Assembly (NCBI GenBank): GCA_020832985.1
Contig: JAJHRE010000004.1
Span: 1 to 44,532, forward strand
DNA from: Desulfurococcaceae archaeon
GTDB taxonomy: Archaea > Thermoproteota > Thermoprotei_A > Sulfolobales > NBVN01
Length of the DNA: 44,532 nt
Direction of reading: 5' to 3'
In this document: piece after piece, positions 1 through 8,556 of the stretch
Position numbering within the stretch: the first letter of the stretch is position 1
Layout of the letters: each line of letters starts with the position of its first letter
The notes under the pieces: generated by a model
Database searches by the model: none
Told to the model about the DNA's origin: nothing
What the model saw: only the letters and a program-made list of their open reading frames with translations
Translations under genes and position numbers: made by a program

Positions 1-411
1 TAATTTGTTAGTTTTTGTATGGTAGGTAAATCTACCGATACCTAAAGACTTAAACACATTTAACATCTCTCTATAGTCTACCCAACTAGAATACTCCTTT
101 ATACGTATTAAGTCGAAAGTGTATAACCTACCCTTCCCTAGTATATCCTCCCAATCTACACCCTTGATAGTACTTACTAAGTCGGTATCTGATTCAGTGA
201 TTGTAATTACCTCACCTAAGAACTTAATCAATGCTGACCTACTAATATACATAGGTAATTCTTCAGTCGATTCTACTATTGAAACCATATCCAAGTTAAC
301 TAATTCTTTACAGTATATCCCCTCAGAGTCAGTTATAGCTCTTAACTCAGCTAAGGGGAGGGTTCTATGCTCCCCTGAGAACACTACGTAATACTTCTTA
401 AGCTTAGACAT
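1..411 (-). CDS. tRNA (guanine-10-N2)-methyltransferase-like protein, N-terminal part (cut by window edge)
   Basis: The minus strand is open from an ATG at 411 to the window edge (137 codons) and begins MSKLKKYYVVFSGEH, followed by RTLPLAELRAI. This opening resembles the N-terminal region of archaeal Trm-G10/TRMT11-type enzymes, which methylate G10 of tRNA using S-adenosylmethionine. The THUMP core and catalytic domain would lie beyond the left edge, so the catalytic DPPY-type motif cannot be checked. The start is supported by GGAG six bases upstream and by its position eight bases after the stop of the PRPP synthase gene, with which it probably forms an operon. The family name rests on the N-terminus only; another THUMP-type RNA-modifying enzyme is possible. 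Confidence 0.65.
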   Translation of the reverse strand, partial: MSKLKKYYVVFSGEHRTLPLAELRAITDSEGIYCKELVNLDMVSIVESTEELPMYISRSALIKFLGEVITITESDTDLVSTIKGVDWEDILGKGRLYTFDLIRIKEYSSWVDYREMLNVFKSLGIGRFTYHTKTNKL

Positions 412-419
412 CTTAACTC

Positions 420-1310
420 CTAAGTTAGGTTTAGACTTAATATTGCTTCAGTCAAAAGTGGTGTTATATCTATAGGTTCAACACCTACTGGTAACGGGAC
501 TGTATTTAGGGAGTATACTCTTGAGACCCCACTTGAGTATATCTTACTTAGAGCCTCACCAACGAACAACCCATGACTACATACCACATATATGTTTGAA
601 GCTCCCTTCTCCCTCAAATAGGATGCTATATTAGCTACCGTACCACCAGTACTTATTATATCATCAACTATGATTACATCCCTACCTGATACATCAACAT
701 CTACAACCTCATGTCTTATACTACCAGTCACCCTATCCCTAAACTTCCTAAATACTACGTATGTAGAGTTTAGAAGTAGTTTAGATAGTTTAACTGCTTT
801 ATCCAGAGCTCCTTGATCAGGTGCTACTACTACAGGATTTTTAACGACTCCGTATAACTTACTTACGTAAAGTTTTGTAGGGTCTAAATTCATAGAGTTA
901 CCGTTGAAGAACTTTAAAGATTCTTCCTTATGGATATCAATAGTTATTAAGTAATCAACACCGATAAAACTTAAAGTCTTAAGTAATGTCTTAATACTAA
1001 TAGCTTCACCGTCTAAGAACCTCTTATCCTGCCTAGCGTAGGCTAAGTATGGGATGATGGTGATAACCCTCCTACACCCTAAATCCTTAGCTGTATCTAC
1101 AGCTAGTAGTAATTCAAAGAATTTCTTATCTTGGTTAGGGTATAATGATTGAATTATTATTAGGTCTTCACCACGTACATCCTTAACGAACCTTATATAT
1201 GATTCACCATCAGGGAATAACTTCATCTCTATAGGTAGTAACTCCTTATTAACAACCCTACTCAAACCAACCTCCAACCCGTTAGAACCTGATAAACCTG
1301 TTATTAACAA
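420..1310 (-). CDS. prs: Ribose-phosphate pyrophosphokinase (PRPP synthase)
   Basis: This 296-residue protein makes 5-phosphoribosyl-1-pyrophosphate from ribose 5-phosphate and ATP, the precursor of purines, pyrimidines, histidine and NAD. Its length suits the short archaeal form (about 285-300 residues). Visible signatures are LFPDGESY near residue 31, YARQDKRF near 89 (flexible-loop and ATP region), the VAPDQGA segment, and the phosphoribosyl-binding DDIISTGGT loop in the C-terminal half. The start is a TTG at 1310. An upstream in-frame start was not seen. It lies immediately upstream of the Trm-G10-like gene and is divergent from the radical SAM gene at 1429, with a short shared promoter region containing a TATA-like TTTAAA near 1345. 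Confidence 0.95.
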   Translation of the reverse strand: MLITGLSGSNGLEVGLSRVVNKELLPIEMKLFPDGESYIRFVKDVRGEDLIIIQSLYPNQDKKFFELLLAVDTAKDLGCRRVITIIPYLAYARQDKRFLDGEAISIKTLLKTLSFIGVDYLITIDIHKEESLKFFNGNSMNLDPTKLYVSKLYGVVKNPVVVAPDQGALDKAVKLSKLLLNSTYVVFRKFRDRVTGSIRHEVVDVDVSGRDVIIVDDIISTGGTVANIASYLREKGASNIYVVCSHGLFVGEALSKIYSSGVSRVYSLNTVPLPVGVEPIDITPLLTEAILSLNLT

Positions 1311-1428
1311 CTTAATACCCTAGATTAAAACATTTTAGGGAGGTTTAAATCCTGATAAGTATTGTTAATATGTTTAAACCTATCCACTACGTAATATACT
1401 TTATTAGCTCTATAACTACGCTGAAGTA

Positions 1429-2514
1429 TTGGAGATAATGATTGAGTTGAATAAGCCTTGGATTAGACCTGCAAGGCATTGGATTAGCCTAGGTGATGGT
1501 AAGGTTAGATGTAATCTATGTTATAAGAGATGCCCTATAGTTAGTGGTGGTTACGGTGCTTGTGGTGTTAGGTATAATGATGATGGTACCCTCTACACAT
1601 TAGTTTACGGATTATTAACAGCTGTTAATCTAGACCCTATAGAGAAGAAACCGTTAATGCACTTCATGCCAGGGTCTTCAGTATTATCTATATCAACAGC
1701 TGGCTGTAACTTTATGTGTATGTTCTGTCAGAACTGGACTATAAGTCAGTCACGTAGAGGTGATGTATATGGTGAGTATTACACACCTGAGAAGCTAGTA
1801 AGTATTGGTAAGAAGTATGGTGCTGACGGTATTAGTTATACATATAATGAACCAACGATATTCTATGAATATATGTATGATGTAGCTAAACTAGCTAAGA
1901 GGGAGGGTATGTTTAATACTATGGTGACTAACGGCTATATCACTGAGGAGGCTTTAGTAGAGCTTGCCCCGTATATGGATGCAGCTACAGTAGATTTTAA
2001 GGGTGGTGGTAACTTAAACTTCTACCGTAAGTTTATGGGTGTACCAGACCCTGAACCAATCTTCACGACTTTAAAAGTGATGAAGGAGAAAGGCATCTTC
2101 GTAGAGGTTACTAATTTAGTAGTACCTAAATACGGTGATGATGTAAATGATATTAAGAAGCTGGCTAGATGGATTAGTGAGAATTTAGGTCCTGAAACAC
2201 CATTCCATCTACTTAGGTTTTACCCGCATTATATGATGTCTAACCTACCGCCAACACCTATCGAGACTCTTGAGAAATTAGCTGATATAGCTATTAATGA
2301 AGGTTTAAAACATGTGTACTTAGGTAACGTTCCAGGACATGAATTAGAACATACATACTGTCCTAACTGCGGTACTTTACTAGTACGTAGATTCGGCTTC
2401 GACATCCTTGAATGGGATCTTAAGGAAGGTAATATATGCCCTAAGTGTGGGTATAAGGTAAATATAGTTGGTAGCTATAAGGGTAGGAAACGTAGATTCC
2501 TAGAATGGTGGTAG
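1429..2514 (+). CDS. amrS: AmmeMemoRadiSam system radical SAM enzyme
   Basis: The 361-residue protein belongs to the PflA-like radical SAM family usually found with AMMECR1 and MEMO1 proteins. The substrate of this system is not settled. The radical SAM cluster is C93-x3-C97-x2-C100 (GCNFMCMFCQNW). Before it come a cysteine-rich N-terminus (C28, C31, C35, C45) and the DPIEKKPL segment typical of this subfamily. The C-terminus has a zinc-ribbon with two CPxCG knuckles (CPNCG, CPKCG). The start is uncertain: TTG at 1429 overlaps the GGAG at 1431, so ATG at 1438 may be the true start. The GPN GTPase gene follows after three bases, implying co-transcription. No MEMO1 or AMMECR1 gene is in the window. 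Confidence 0.9.
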   Translation: MEIMIELNKPWIRPARHWISLGDGKVRCNLCYKRCPIVSGGYGACGVRYNDDGTLYTLVYGLLTAVNLDPIEKKPLMHFMPGSSVLSISTAGCNFMCMFCQNWTISQSRRGDVYGEYYTPEKLVSIGKKYGADGISYTYNEPTIFYEYMYDVAKLAKREGMFNTMVTNGYITEEALVELAPYMDAATVDFKGGGNLNFYRKFMGVPDPEPIFTTLKVMKEKGIFVEVTNLVVPKYGDDVNDIKKLARWISENLGPETPFHLLRFYPHYMMSNLPPTPIETLEKLADIAINEGLKHVYLGNVPGHELEHTYCPNCGTLLVRRFGFDILEWDLKEGNICPKCGYKVNIVGSYKGRKRRFLEWW

Positions 2515-2517
2515 GGG

Positions 2518-3294
2518 TTGTACTACATAATAGTAGCTGGACCTGCAGGTTCTGGGAAGTCAACTATGACTAACGTATTAGCTCATTGGTTGGAAGACCA
2601 TGAGATGTCTGTAACTAAGGTTAACTTCGACCCAGCAGCTGATTACCTACCGTATAATCCTGATGTCGATGTTAGGGATTACGTTAATATTAAGGAGGTT
2701 ATGAGTAAGTATGGTTTAGGCCCTAACGGTGCCTTAATAGCTACTATAGATATGTTAGTGAATCACATAGCAGATATTAAGAATGAGATAGAATCCCTCA
2801 ACGATAATTACGTCATCATAGATATGCCTGGGCAGTTAGAGATAGTAGCTTTTAGACGTGTAGGGCCTTTACTGATAGATTACTTAACAGAGGGTAGGAA
2901 AGCAGCGACTTTATTCCTCATAGACTCATACTTAGTCTTAAATGCGATGTCAGCGATCTCATTACTACTACTCTCACTATCTACACTACTTAGGATGAAG
3001 AAACCTCAAGTAATAGCATTAACTAAAGTAGATTTACTAACGAGTGAGCAGGAGTCTGAAGTAGTTAGGATCTTCAGTGAGGAGTTCTCATGTAGTGAAC
3101 TCTTAAGTTCTGAGGGGTTCGTAGGTACTGAGTTAATTATGAATTTATGTGAGGATGTTAAGGAGTTATTACCTGAGGTAATACCTACCTCAGCAGTAAG
3201 TAATAAGGGCTTAGATGAGATTTACGCAGCGCTACAACGTGTATTCAGTGGTGGAGAGGATTACCTAACTGAGGAACCAAGTGGTAAACTTTAA
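2518..3294 (+). CDS. GPN-loop GTPase
   Basis: This 258-residue protein is an archaeal homologue of eukaryotic GPN1-3, the GTPases linked to assembly and nuclear import of RNA polymerase II; the archaeal role is less clear. The P-loop is GPAGSGKST at 8-16, the defining Gly-Pro-Asn insertion is at 68-70, the switch-II segment is DMPGQ at 102-106, and a TKVD base-recognition motif follows. The start is TTG at 2518, directly after GGGG of the ribosome-binding site and three bases past the stop of the radical SAM gene, so the two are co-translated or at least co-transcribed. Length and motifs are normal for the family. Confidence 0.93.
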   Translation: MYYIIVAGPAGSGKSTMTNVLAHWLEDHEMSVTKVNFDPAADYLPYNPDVDVRDYVNIKEVMSKYGLGPNGALIATIDMLVNHIADIKNEIESLNDNYVIIDMPGQLEIVAFRRVGPLLIDYLTEGRKAATLFLIDSYLVLNAMSAISLLLLSLSTLLRMKKPQVIALTKVDLLTSEQESEVVRIFSEEFSCSELLSSEGFVGTELIMNLCEDVKELLPEVIPTSAVSNKGLDEIYAALQRVFSGGEDYLTEEPSGKL

Positions 3295-3355
3295 TATGGT
3301 ATTACCCAGATCTAGGGTTGAGTAGCTACTGCAACATAATTAACACTAATACGCA

Positions 3356-3384
3356 TTCATTAGATGGTATTACTGTCTAATGAA
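3356..3384 (+). repeat. 29-base near-palindrome / RNA hairpin
   Basis: TTCATTAGA (3356-3364) is repeated inverted as TCTAATGAA (3376-3384). Two G-U wobbles inside extend the stem to 11 pairs in the plus-strand RNA, with a 7-base loop GTATTAC that is itself symmetrical. It lies 60 bases after the GPN GTPase and about 80 bases before the small zinc-ribbon gene. It could be a processing or termination element of the upstream transcript or an operator. The wobbles favour function as plus-strand RNA. Confidence 0.5.
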
Positions 3385-3466
3385 GCTCTCACGCTAGGCT
3401 ACCCACGAATTCATATACGCTAGCTTTATTTACCTCCACCTCTATATAGATACACGGGTGCGTAAC

Positions 3467-3619
3467 TTGCCAGCTGTCGGGTTCTGTGTAAAGTGTAGGA
3501 AGAAGGTAGAGATAAAGGATGCACAGGAAGTAACGTTAAAGAATGGTAGGAAGGCTTTAAAGGGTTCATGCCCGTTCTGTGGAACGCCTGTATACGTATT
3601 TGTTAAGACTAAGGCCTGA
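3467..3619 (+). CDS. Small zinc-ribbon protein, DUF5679 type
   Basis: A 50-residue protein begins at TTG 3467 (MPAVGFCVKCRKKVE) and ends in a TGA at 3617. It has two CxxC knuckles, CVKC at the N-terminus and CPFC in the second half, separated by the basic stretch LKNGRKALKG. This is the pattern of the archaeal DUF5679 family of about 50-residue proteins, whose function is unknown. An in-frame GTG at 3458 is possible, but GGGTG at 3456-3460 is well placed as the ribosome-binding site for the TTG. A T-rich tract follows the gene. It stands alone, without an obvious operon partner. Confidence 0.85.
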   Translation: MPAVGFCVKCRKKVEIKDAQEVTLKNGRKALKGSCPFCGTPVYVFVKTKA

Positions 3620-3639
3620 AGTAGGTATAATGCCTAACA

Positions 3640-3664
3640 ACTAAAAATAAAACTTATTTTTTAA
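3640..3664 (+). terminator. T-rich transcription stop downstream of the zinc-ribbon gene
   Basis: About 25 bases after the DUF5679 stop the plus strand carries an A-rich then T-rich run (AAAATAAAACTTATTTTTTAAC). Archaeal RNA polymerase stops at oligo-T tracts without needing a hairpin. No other gene reads through here on the plus strand. Confidence 0.4.
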
Positions 3665-3679
3665 CTACTTACTTAATAA

Positions 3680-3738
3680 ACTTAGATGTTAGAAACTTCC
3701 GACTCTGAATTATGATGAGGCCCTGCGAATTTGAACAC
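3680..3738 (+). ncRNA. Possible box C/D sRNA (weak)
   Basis: A perfect CTGA (3705-3708) is followed after three bases by a perfect C-type box ATGATGA (3712-3718), then a 12-base interval and TTGA (3731-3734). Upstream, TAGATGT (3683-3689) has only the GATG core of a C box. The D'-spacer-C'-guide-D spacing is right, but the outer C and D boxes are degenerate and no terminal stem is visible, so this is a candidate only. Confidence 0.3.
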
Positions 3739-3755
3739 CTCAAATAAATCATTTA

Positions 3756-4226
3756 CTAACCTAGAGGTTTTATAGCGAAGAGTACTATAGCGATGACGTA
3801 TATTATCATTCCTAAGACCTCACTTAACGATAACTTCTCATTAAGTATTAACCATGAGAGTATAGCGACTAAAGCAGCGTTAGAGGCAGCTATAGCTGTT
3901 GCCGGTCCAGCCTTCCCAGTAGCTACAGCGACTTTAAGGAAGTACATACCTATTGCTAAGGTTATCCCAGCTATAGCTGGTATTATAAAGTATTTAAAGT
4001 CTAATTTCTGTAGGTTTGGATTATTTAACGGGTTAAGCATACCGCTGATTAGTACTATGAGAAGTGTTGCTAAGCCGACTAATCCTGTAGAAACCCATAA
4101 AACAACTATACCCTCGATTGATGGGACCCCCTTAACACTAGCGAGTTTAAGTAGGAAGTTAGTTATACCGAACATTAAGAACGTAGCTAACGCGTATATA
4201 AGCCATAGGTAACCCTCCTCATTCAC
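3756..4226 (-). CDS. EamA-type membrane transporter, half-size
   Basis: The 156-residue protein has about five hydrophobic helices and a single EamA (drug/metabolite transporter) repeat, ending in a helix that begins ILSWLILNEKLS, which is typical of the repeat's end. Full DMT transporters have two such repeats (compare the 293-residue gene at 9654), so this form probably works as a dimer, like small DMT exporters. The start is GTG at 4226 with GGTGG seven bases upstream. The substrate cannot be inferred. It stands alone and points toward the zinc-ribbon gene. Confidence 0.85.
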   Translation of the reverse strand: MNEEGYLWLIYALATFLMFGITNFLLKLASVKGVPSIEGIVVLWVSTGLVGLATLLIVLISGMLNPLNNPNLQKLDFKYFIIPAIAGITLAIGMYFLKVAVATGKAGPATAIAASNAALVAILSWLILNEKLSLSEVLGMIIYVIAIVLFAIKPLG

Positions 4227-4358
4227 TGCTCAACCACCGAACTAAGATCTAAGGTAGGTATTAAAGTACGTTCATAACCTCTACATACTTAAAAGTACCT
4301 AAATGAAATATTTTAAGCTCTCTAAGCATATGTTGGTTTTGGTGAGGTAGTAGTTAGG

Positions 4359-5732
4359 TTGAGGTGTAGGAGATTATTTCGATACGGTCTACCAGCTGGG
4401 GTATTCCCCGGCGGTTTCGAGGGTGGTTACCCTAAAGCTACTGTAGCGTTAATAATAATTAATGCTGTGGTATACATCATTACATCATTTAATAATATGT
4501 TTATGTCTATAGGTGATTACTGGGTTGAGGTAGGTAGTTATATACCTATATCTCTAGTTGAGGATCCCTCAAATATTTACAGGATACTCACATCTATGTT
4601 TCTACATGGTGATATATTACATATATTCTTTAACATGTACTTCCTCTATATATTCGGTAAGAGTGTTGAGAATACTTTAGGTCATCTAAGATTCCTAATC
4701 CTTTACTTCGCCTCAGGTATATTCGCTACGATATTCCATACAGCGTTTAGTTATATTCAAGGAGCTACAGCGTTAATGGTACCGGCTTTAGGAGCTTCTG
4801 GAGCTATTAGTGGTGTATTAGCTGCGTACTTAATGTTCTACCCAGGAACTTCATTAAGTGCTTGCTGGTTCTTCTTCATCTTCCCAGTATGTTTTACTGT
4901 TAGAGCTTCTTACTGGTTATTATTTTGGTTTGCAACTCAAGTTATCTACGGATATGCGAGGTTAGGAGCTGCGGTAGCATTCTTCGCACATGCAGGTGGT
5001 TTCGTAGCAGGTATAGCACTCCTACCATTACTTATTAGTAGGGAGAGACTTGAGATGTTGAGGTTCTGGCGTAGTTACGGCTCCCTATTCAATGTCGTCT
5101 TCAGGGAAGTTACTATTGCTGGTTTAGGTAGGATTACTAAGTTAATACTAGTTGTCTTAATAGCTTCGTTAGTAGCTGGCTCAGCTATAATAGCTAGTGA
5201 TGTTAGACAATTAGATATTTACGTGGTTAACGTTAGTGGTAGGGCTGTAGGTATAACTGATTTAGATGATTACGTCGTATTCGCTATAGTTAATGGTGGG
5301 TTAGAAATACAAACAATAACTAATACATATACTAGAATATTGATTAACAGATTAGCAGGTCTGGATTTACTCATGAATAAATCAGCAGTTGGTAAAACCA
5401 TAAGCTTAGTAGGTGTTAACACATACTCTAAACTACCAATAGGAGGTCTCATAGTTAACGTACCTACCTATATAGAAAGCTTAACACTTACTTACGACTC
5501 ATCAGGTGTTTTAAGAGAAGCTTACGGGACTATAAATACTGTAGTAGTTTCGATAAAGGACACTACATATAGGTTTGAGAATAACATTACATACGTCTTC
5601 AAAATCAACATAGAAAGTAGCTATAGTAGTTCGAAATTAATCACATCAACAGCGATATCATCCTTCACAGTATCAACTATAGCGTTATTAGTTGCCTTAT
5701 TCAAGGATAAGGATTTAGCTGTTATTAGTTGA
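4359..5732 (+). CDS. Rhomboid-family intramembrane serine protease
   Basis: A 457-residue polytopic membrane protein with rhomboid hallmarks: H88-x3-N92 in the second helix region, the catalytic serine in GASG (S147) and the catalytic histidine in FFAHAGG (H211). These residues cleave membrane-spanning substrates. After the six-helix core (to about residue 225) comes an unusual C-terminal part with one more helix (about 255-280), a roughly 145-residue probably extracellular domain with N-glycosylation sequons, and a final helix (about 430-450). This tail is not part of standard rhomboids and I do not recognise it. The start is TTG at 4359 with GGTGAGG 11 bases upstream. The stop lies two bases from the convergent flippase gene. 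Confidence 0.9.
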   Translation: MRCRRLFRYGLPAGVFPGGFEGGYPKATVALIIINAVVYIITSFNNMFMSIGDYWVEVGSYIPISLVEDPSNIYRILTSMFLHGDILHIFFNMYFLYIFGKSVENTLGHLRFLILYFASGIFATIFHTAFSYIQGATALMVPALGASGAISGVLAAYLMFYPGTSLSACWFFFIFPVCFTVRASYWLLFWFATQVIYGYARLGAAVAFFAHAGGFVAGIALLPLLISRERLEMLRFWRSYGSLFNVVFREVTIAGLGRITKLILVVLIASLVAGSAIIASDVRQLDIYVVNVSGRAVGITDLDDYVVFAIVNGGLEIQTITNTYTRILINRLAGLDLLMNKSAVGKTISLVGVNTYSKLPIGGLIVNVPTYIESLTLTYDSSGVLREAYGTINTVVVSIKDTTYRFENNITYVFKINIESSYSSSKLITSTAISSFTVSTIALLVALFKDKDLAVIS

Positions 5733-5734
5733 AG

Positions 5735-7228
5735 TCAATAACCTAGTATTTTATTTATCACATCACCATACCTACTATAAATCTTACTAACTAAGAACTC
5801 TAAACGTAATGCCTTAATGATTTCCTTCAACTCATTCTTACTAATTATCTTAGTCTTTAGGTATATGATATATGATGACGTTATGAATATCAACGCTATA
5901 AACCAGTTAATGTTTAGTATAAAGCATGGAATACCGAGTAGTGTTGGGATTAAAATAACTTTAATTATCAGGTACCAATCCACTACGAAGTTAATTGATT
6001 TGATGATGTATAAGGTAGTTAGTAGTCCTACATAATTACCTACTGTGAACGCTATAGCACTACCTAAACCACCGTAATTAGGTACTAAGTAGTAGTAAAG
6101 TACTAACCTACTAATACTTACTACTAGGTTAAATATCAGGACTAGTAAGTACCTCCCATAAGCATATACTAAGTTAATAATGCTTGAAGTTATTATTGCA
6201 GGGACTGTAGATATAAGTAGTACCGTCAGTATCGTACTGGAACTCACATACTCCCTACCAATTAATGAAAGCGGTACCCATGGGTAGAACATTACGTATG
6301 TGGATATCGGTAGTGTAAGTGCTAAGCAGATCTTCATGATCTGAGACAACACTCTCTTCCTACCATCACGCATACCACTGAGTACTGGGAAAGATAGAGC
6401 TAGTATACTTGATGAAATCATTAATATAACGTTAGATATAGCTGATGATACGTAGTAATACCCTGTTTCTAAAGCACCTGAAATAACGTAAACCGATAGT
6501 AGCCCTACCCAACTACCTATAGATGCTATAAGTCCTGGAAGCCATGATGGTGAACCAGCAATCAACACGTCTTTCAACGCTCTATATGAGAAGTATATCA
6601 TCTTACGGGTTCTGATGATGGAGTATATAGTAATTATGGTTAACCTAGTATATAGTTGAACTACATTTCCAATAACAACACCAACCCACCCGAGATTATA
6701 TATAGTTATTAATGTAATACCAACTACGAATCTAAAGAGTATGCTTATAGTCGTTGCTGTGAAAATTACTTCAGTCTTCATCATCGATGTTATCAGTGAT
6801 GAGGGTACAGCACCGATACCACCTACGATTATTAATGAAGCGAATACTAGCATGATGCCTGATATACTACTTACACTATACCCAGTAATACCTAACAACG
6901 TAATTACAATACCGGCTACTACATGTACTACTGAGTTAAAGATGAATGAAGTCCAGAAATACTCATAAAGTCTAACCTCATCATCACTCCCTAAGTATAT
7001 ACCGAAGAACCTAGTCGCACCAGTACCTACCCCAAGATTTAATATGCTTAAGAATAATGATGCAAGACCTGATATAGCACTAGCTATACCTATAACTGTA
7101 GGTCCAACTATAGCGGATACAATCATCCAATATAGAAAACCTGCTAGATTATCAATAACACTACTAAGGTATAACCAAAAACCACCCCTCACAACGCTAC
7201 CGATGCTGAACCTCCTAGACACAGACAC
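5735..7228 (-). CDS. Wzx-like polysaccharide/oligosaccharide flippase
   Basis: This 497-residue membrane protein has about 14 hydrophobic segments and the N-terminal layout of the polysaccharide transport (MOP superfamily) flippases, including a GxGTGATRFFG stretch after the second helix. Such proteins flip lipid-linked sugars across the membrane. A partner role with the oligosaccharyltransferase at 40967-43222 in protein N-glycosylation or surface-glycan export is plausible but only inferred, as the two are 34 kb apart. The start is GTG at 7228; a second GTG lies two codons in. Its 3' end nearly touches the convergent rhomboid gene. Confidence 0.85.
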   Translation of the reverse strand: MSVSRRFSIGSVVRGGFWLYLSSVIDNLAGFLYWMIVSAIVGPTVIGIASAISGLASLFLSILNLGVGTGATRFFGIYLGSDDEVRLYEYFWTSFIFNSVVHVVAGIVITLLGITGYSVSSISGIMLVFASLIIVGGIGAVPSSLITSMMKTEVIFTATTISILFRFVVGITLITIYNLGWVGVVIGNVVQLYTRLTIITIYSIIRTRKMIYFSYRALKDVLIAGSPSWLPGLIASIGSWVGLLSVYVISGALETGYYYVSSAISNVILMISSSILALSFPVLSGMRDGRKRVLSQIMKICLALTLPISTYVMFYPWVPLSLIGREYVSSSTILTVLLISTVPAIITSSIINLVYAYGRYLLVLIFNLVVSISRLVLYYYLVPNYGGLGSAIAFTVGNYVGLLTTLYIIKSINFVVDWYLIIKVILIPTLLGIPCFILNINWFIALIFITSSYIIYLKTKIISKNELKEIIKALRLEFLVSKIYSRYGDVINKILGY

Positions 7229-7280
7229 TCAGCCACATCACATACATATAATAGGTAGAATTAAAGGTATTAAGTTGACG

Positions 7281-7310
7281 ACCCCCGTCCTGAAGGGCAA
7301 AGGGTTCTAC
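7281..7310. other. Possible IS200/IS605-type right-end remnant
   Basis: A short GC-rich patch in AT-rich intergenic DNA reads CCCCCGTCCTGAAGGGC followed by AAAGGGTTCTAC. The CCC...CCTGAAGGGC...GGGTTCTAC arrangement resembles the hairpin at the tnpB 3' end in IS200/IS605 elements. No tnpA or tnpB remains next to it, so it is at most a relic, and chance similarity is possible. Confidence 0.25.
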
Positions 7311-7397
7311 ACCAGCTAGGACCTCCCCTCACTAAGCTAGACTATATTATTTAAGACTCAAAACTTTTTACGTGTTTAGAGGGTGTATATTTGAAGT

Positions 7398-7420
7398 ATA
7401 TCTATCATGGTGGTAGATAT
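7398..7420 (+). promoter_or_regulatory. Inverted repeat in the leader of the second radical SAM gene
   Basis: ATATCTATC (7398-7406) and GGTAGATAT (7412-7420) form a nine-pair stem (one U-G) with a five-base loop, ending 17 bases before the ATG at 7438. A TATA-like region lies near 7350-7360, so the repeat would sit in the 5' untranslated region or just downstream of the promoter. It could be an operator for a dimeric repressor or a leader hairpin. Confidence 0.45.
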
Positions 7421-7437
7421 CTCTGTCCGGTGGTGTT

Positions 7438-8550
7438 ATGGGTAGATGTGTTTTATGTGGTAGGGTATCACCAGTTATAAGTGATGTTATAGGTTACTGT
7501 GTAGATTGTTTAAGGAGTATGGATGCTGTACCTGATAACGTAATATTGACTCATAAGAAGGCTAGAGAAGTACTTAAGATCCCGTCGATTAAATACGGGA
7601 GTGGTAAGTTCAGATGTAACTTATGTATTAATAATTGTTATTTAAGTGACGGTGTTTTAGGTTATTGTGGTAATTATACGTATGATAATGGATTTAAATC
7701 AACTCTAAGTTCTTTTGAAGTTGCTTACGGTTCTTGGTATTATGATCCACACCCAACTAATTGTGTAGCTTTTCCAGTATGTCCAGCAATTACTGGTAAA
7801 GGGTACCCTAAGTATACGTTAAGACCTACTGGTGAGGTTGGTTATTATAACTTAGCTGTTTTCTACGGAACTTGCTCACTAAACTGCTTATACTGTCAGA
7901 ATTGGAGGGGTAGGGTTGAGGCTTTAAGTAGTAAGCAATTAATGACTGTTGATGAATTAGTTAACGCGGCATTAAATGATAGGGTTACTTGTATATGCTA
8001 CTTCGGTGGTGATCCAACACCGAATATAATTCATGCGTTGAGGGTTTCTAAGGAGGTTTTAAGTAGGGGTAAAGGTAGGGTTTTAAGGATTTGTTGGGAG
8101 ACTAACGGTACTTTAAGTACTGATATCATACGTGAGGTAGCTAAGATATCATTAGAGAGTGGAGGTATTGTAAAGATAGATCTTAAGGCTTGGTCACCTC
8201 AAATATATCAAGTATTAACTGGTGTTAACGCTGTTGAGAGGGTGAAGGAGAATATTAAGTTAGTAGCTTCAATGATGGATTTAAGGGATGAACCACCCTT
8301 ACTAGTTGTTAGTGTGTTATTAGTTCCTGGATATGTAGACCTTACTGAGGTTAGAGGTATTGCTGAGTTTTTAGCATCTCTTAATACTGAAATTCCGGTG
8401 GTGTTACTAGCCTTCCATCCAGATTTTATGTTAAGGGACTTACCACCAACTAGTAAGAGGCATATGTATGAATCTGTTAAGGTTATGAAGGAGTTAGGGT
8501 TGAGGAACGTATTCGTAGGTAATGAGTGGTTATTAGGGGATTATTACTAG
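7438..8550 (+). CDS. Radical SAM protein, PflA-like, with N-terminal zinc finger
   Basis: This 370-residue protein has a radical SAM motif C146-x3-C150-x2-C153 (CSLNCLYCQNW), preceded by many further cysteines: C4, C7, C21 and C24 forming a probable zinc knuckle, then C60, C63, C67 and C77, and C109 and C115. The arrangement is that of archaeal PflA-related radical SAM proteins of unknown substrate, related to but distinct from the AmmeMemoRadiSam enzyme at 1429. The extra cysteines may bind zinc or an auxiliary iron-sulfur cluster. The start is ATG 7438. hypE begins seven bases after its stop, suggesting an operon and perhaps a shared role in metalloenzyme maturation. Confidence 0.85.
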   Translation: MGRCVLCGRVSPVISDVIGYCVDCLRSMDAVPDNVILTHKKAREVLKIPSIKYGSGKFRCNLCINNCYLSDGVLGYCGNYTYDNGFKSTLSSFEVAYGSWYYDPHPTNCVAFPVCPAITGKGYPKYTLRPTGEVGYYNLAVFYGTCSLNCLYCQNWRGRVEALSSKQLMTVDELVNAALNDRVTCICYFGGDPTPNIIHALRVSKEVLSRGKGRVLRICWETNGTLSTDIIREVAKISLESGGIVKIDLKAWSPQIYQVLTGVNAVERVKENIKLVASMMDLRDEPPLLVVSVLLVPGYVDLTEVRGIAEFLASLNTEIPVVLLAFHPDFMLRDLPPTSKRHMYESVKVMKELGLRNVFVGNEWLLGDYY

Positions 8551-8556
8551 GAGATT

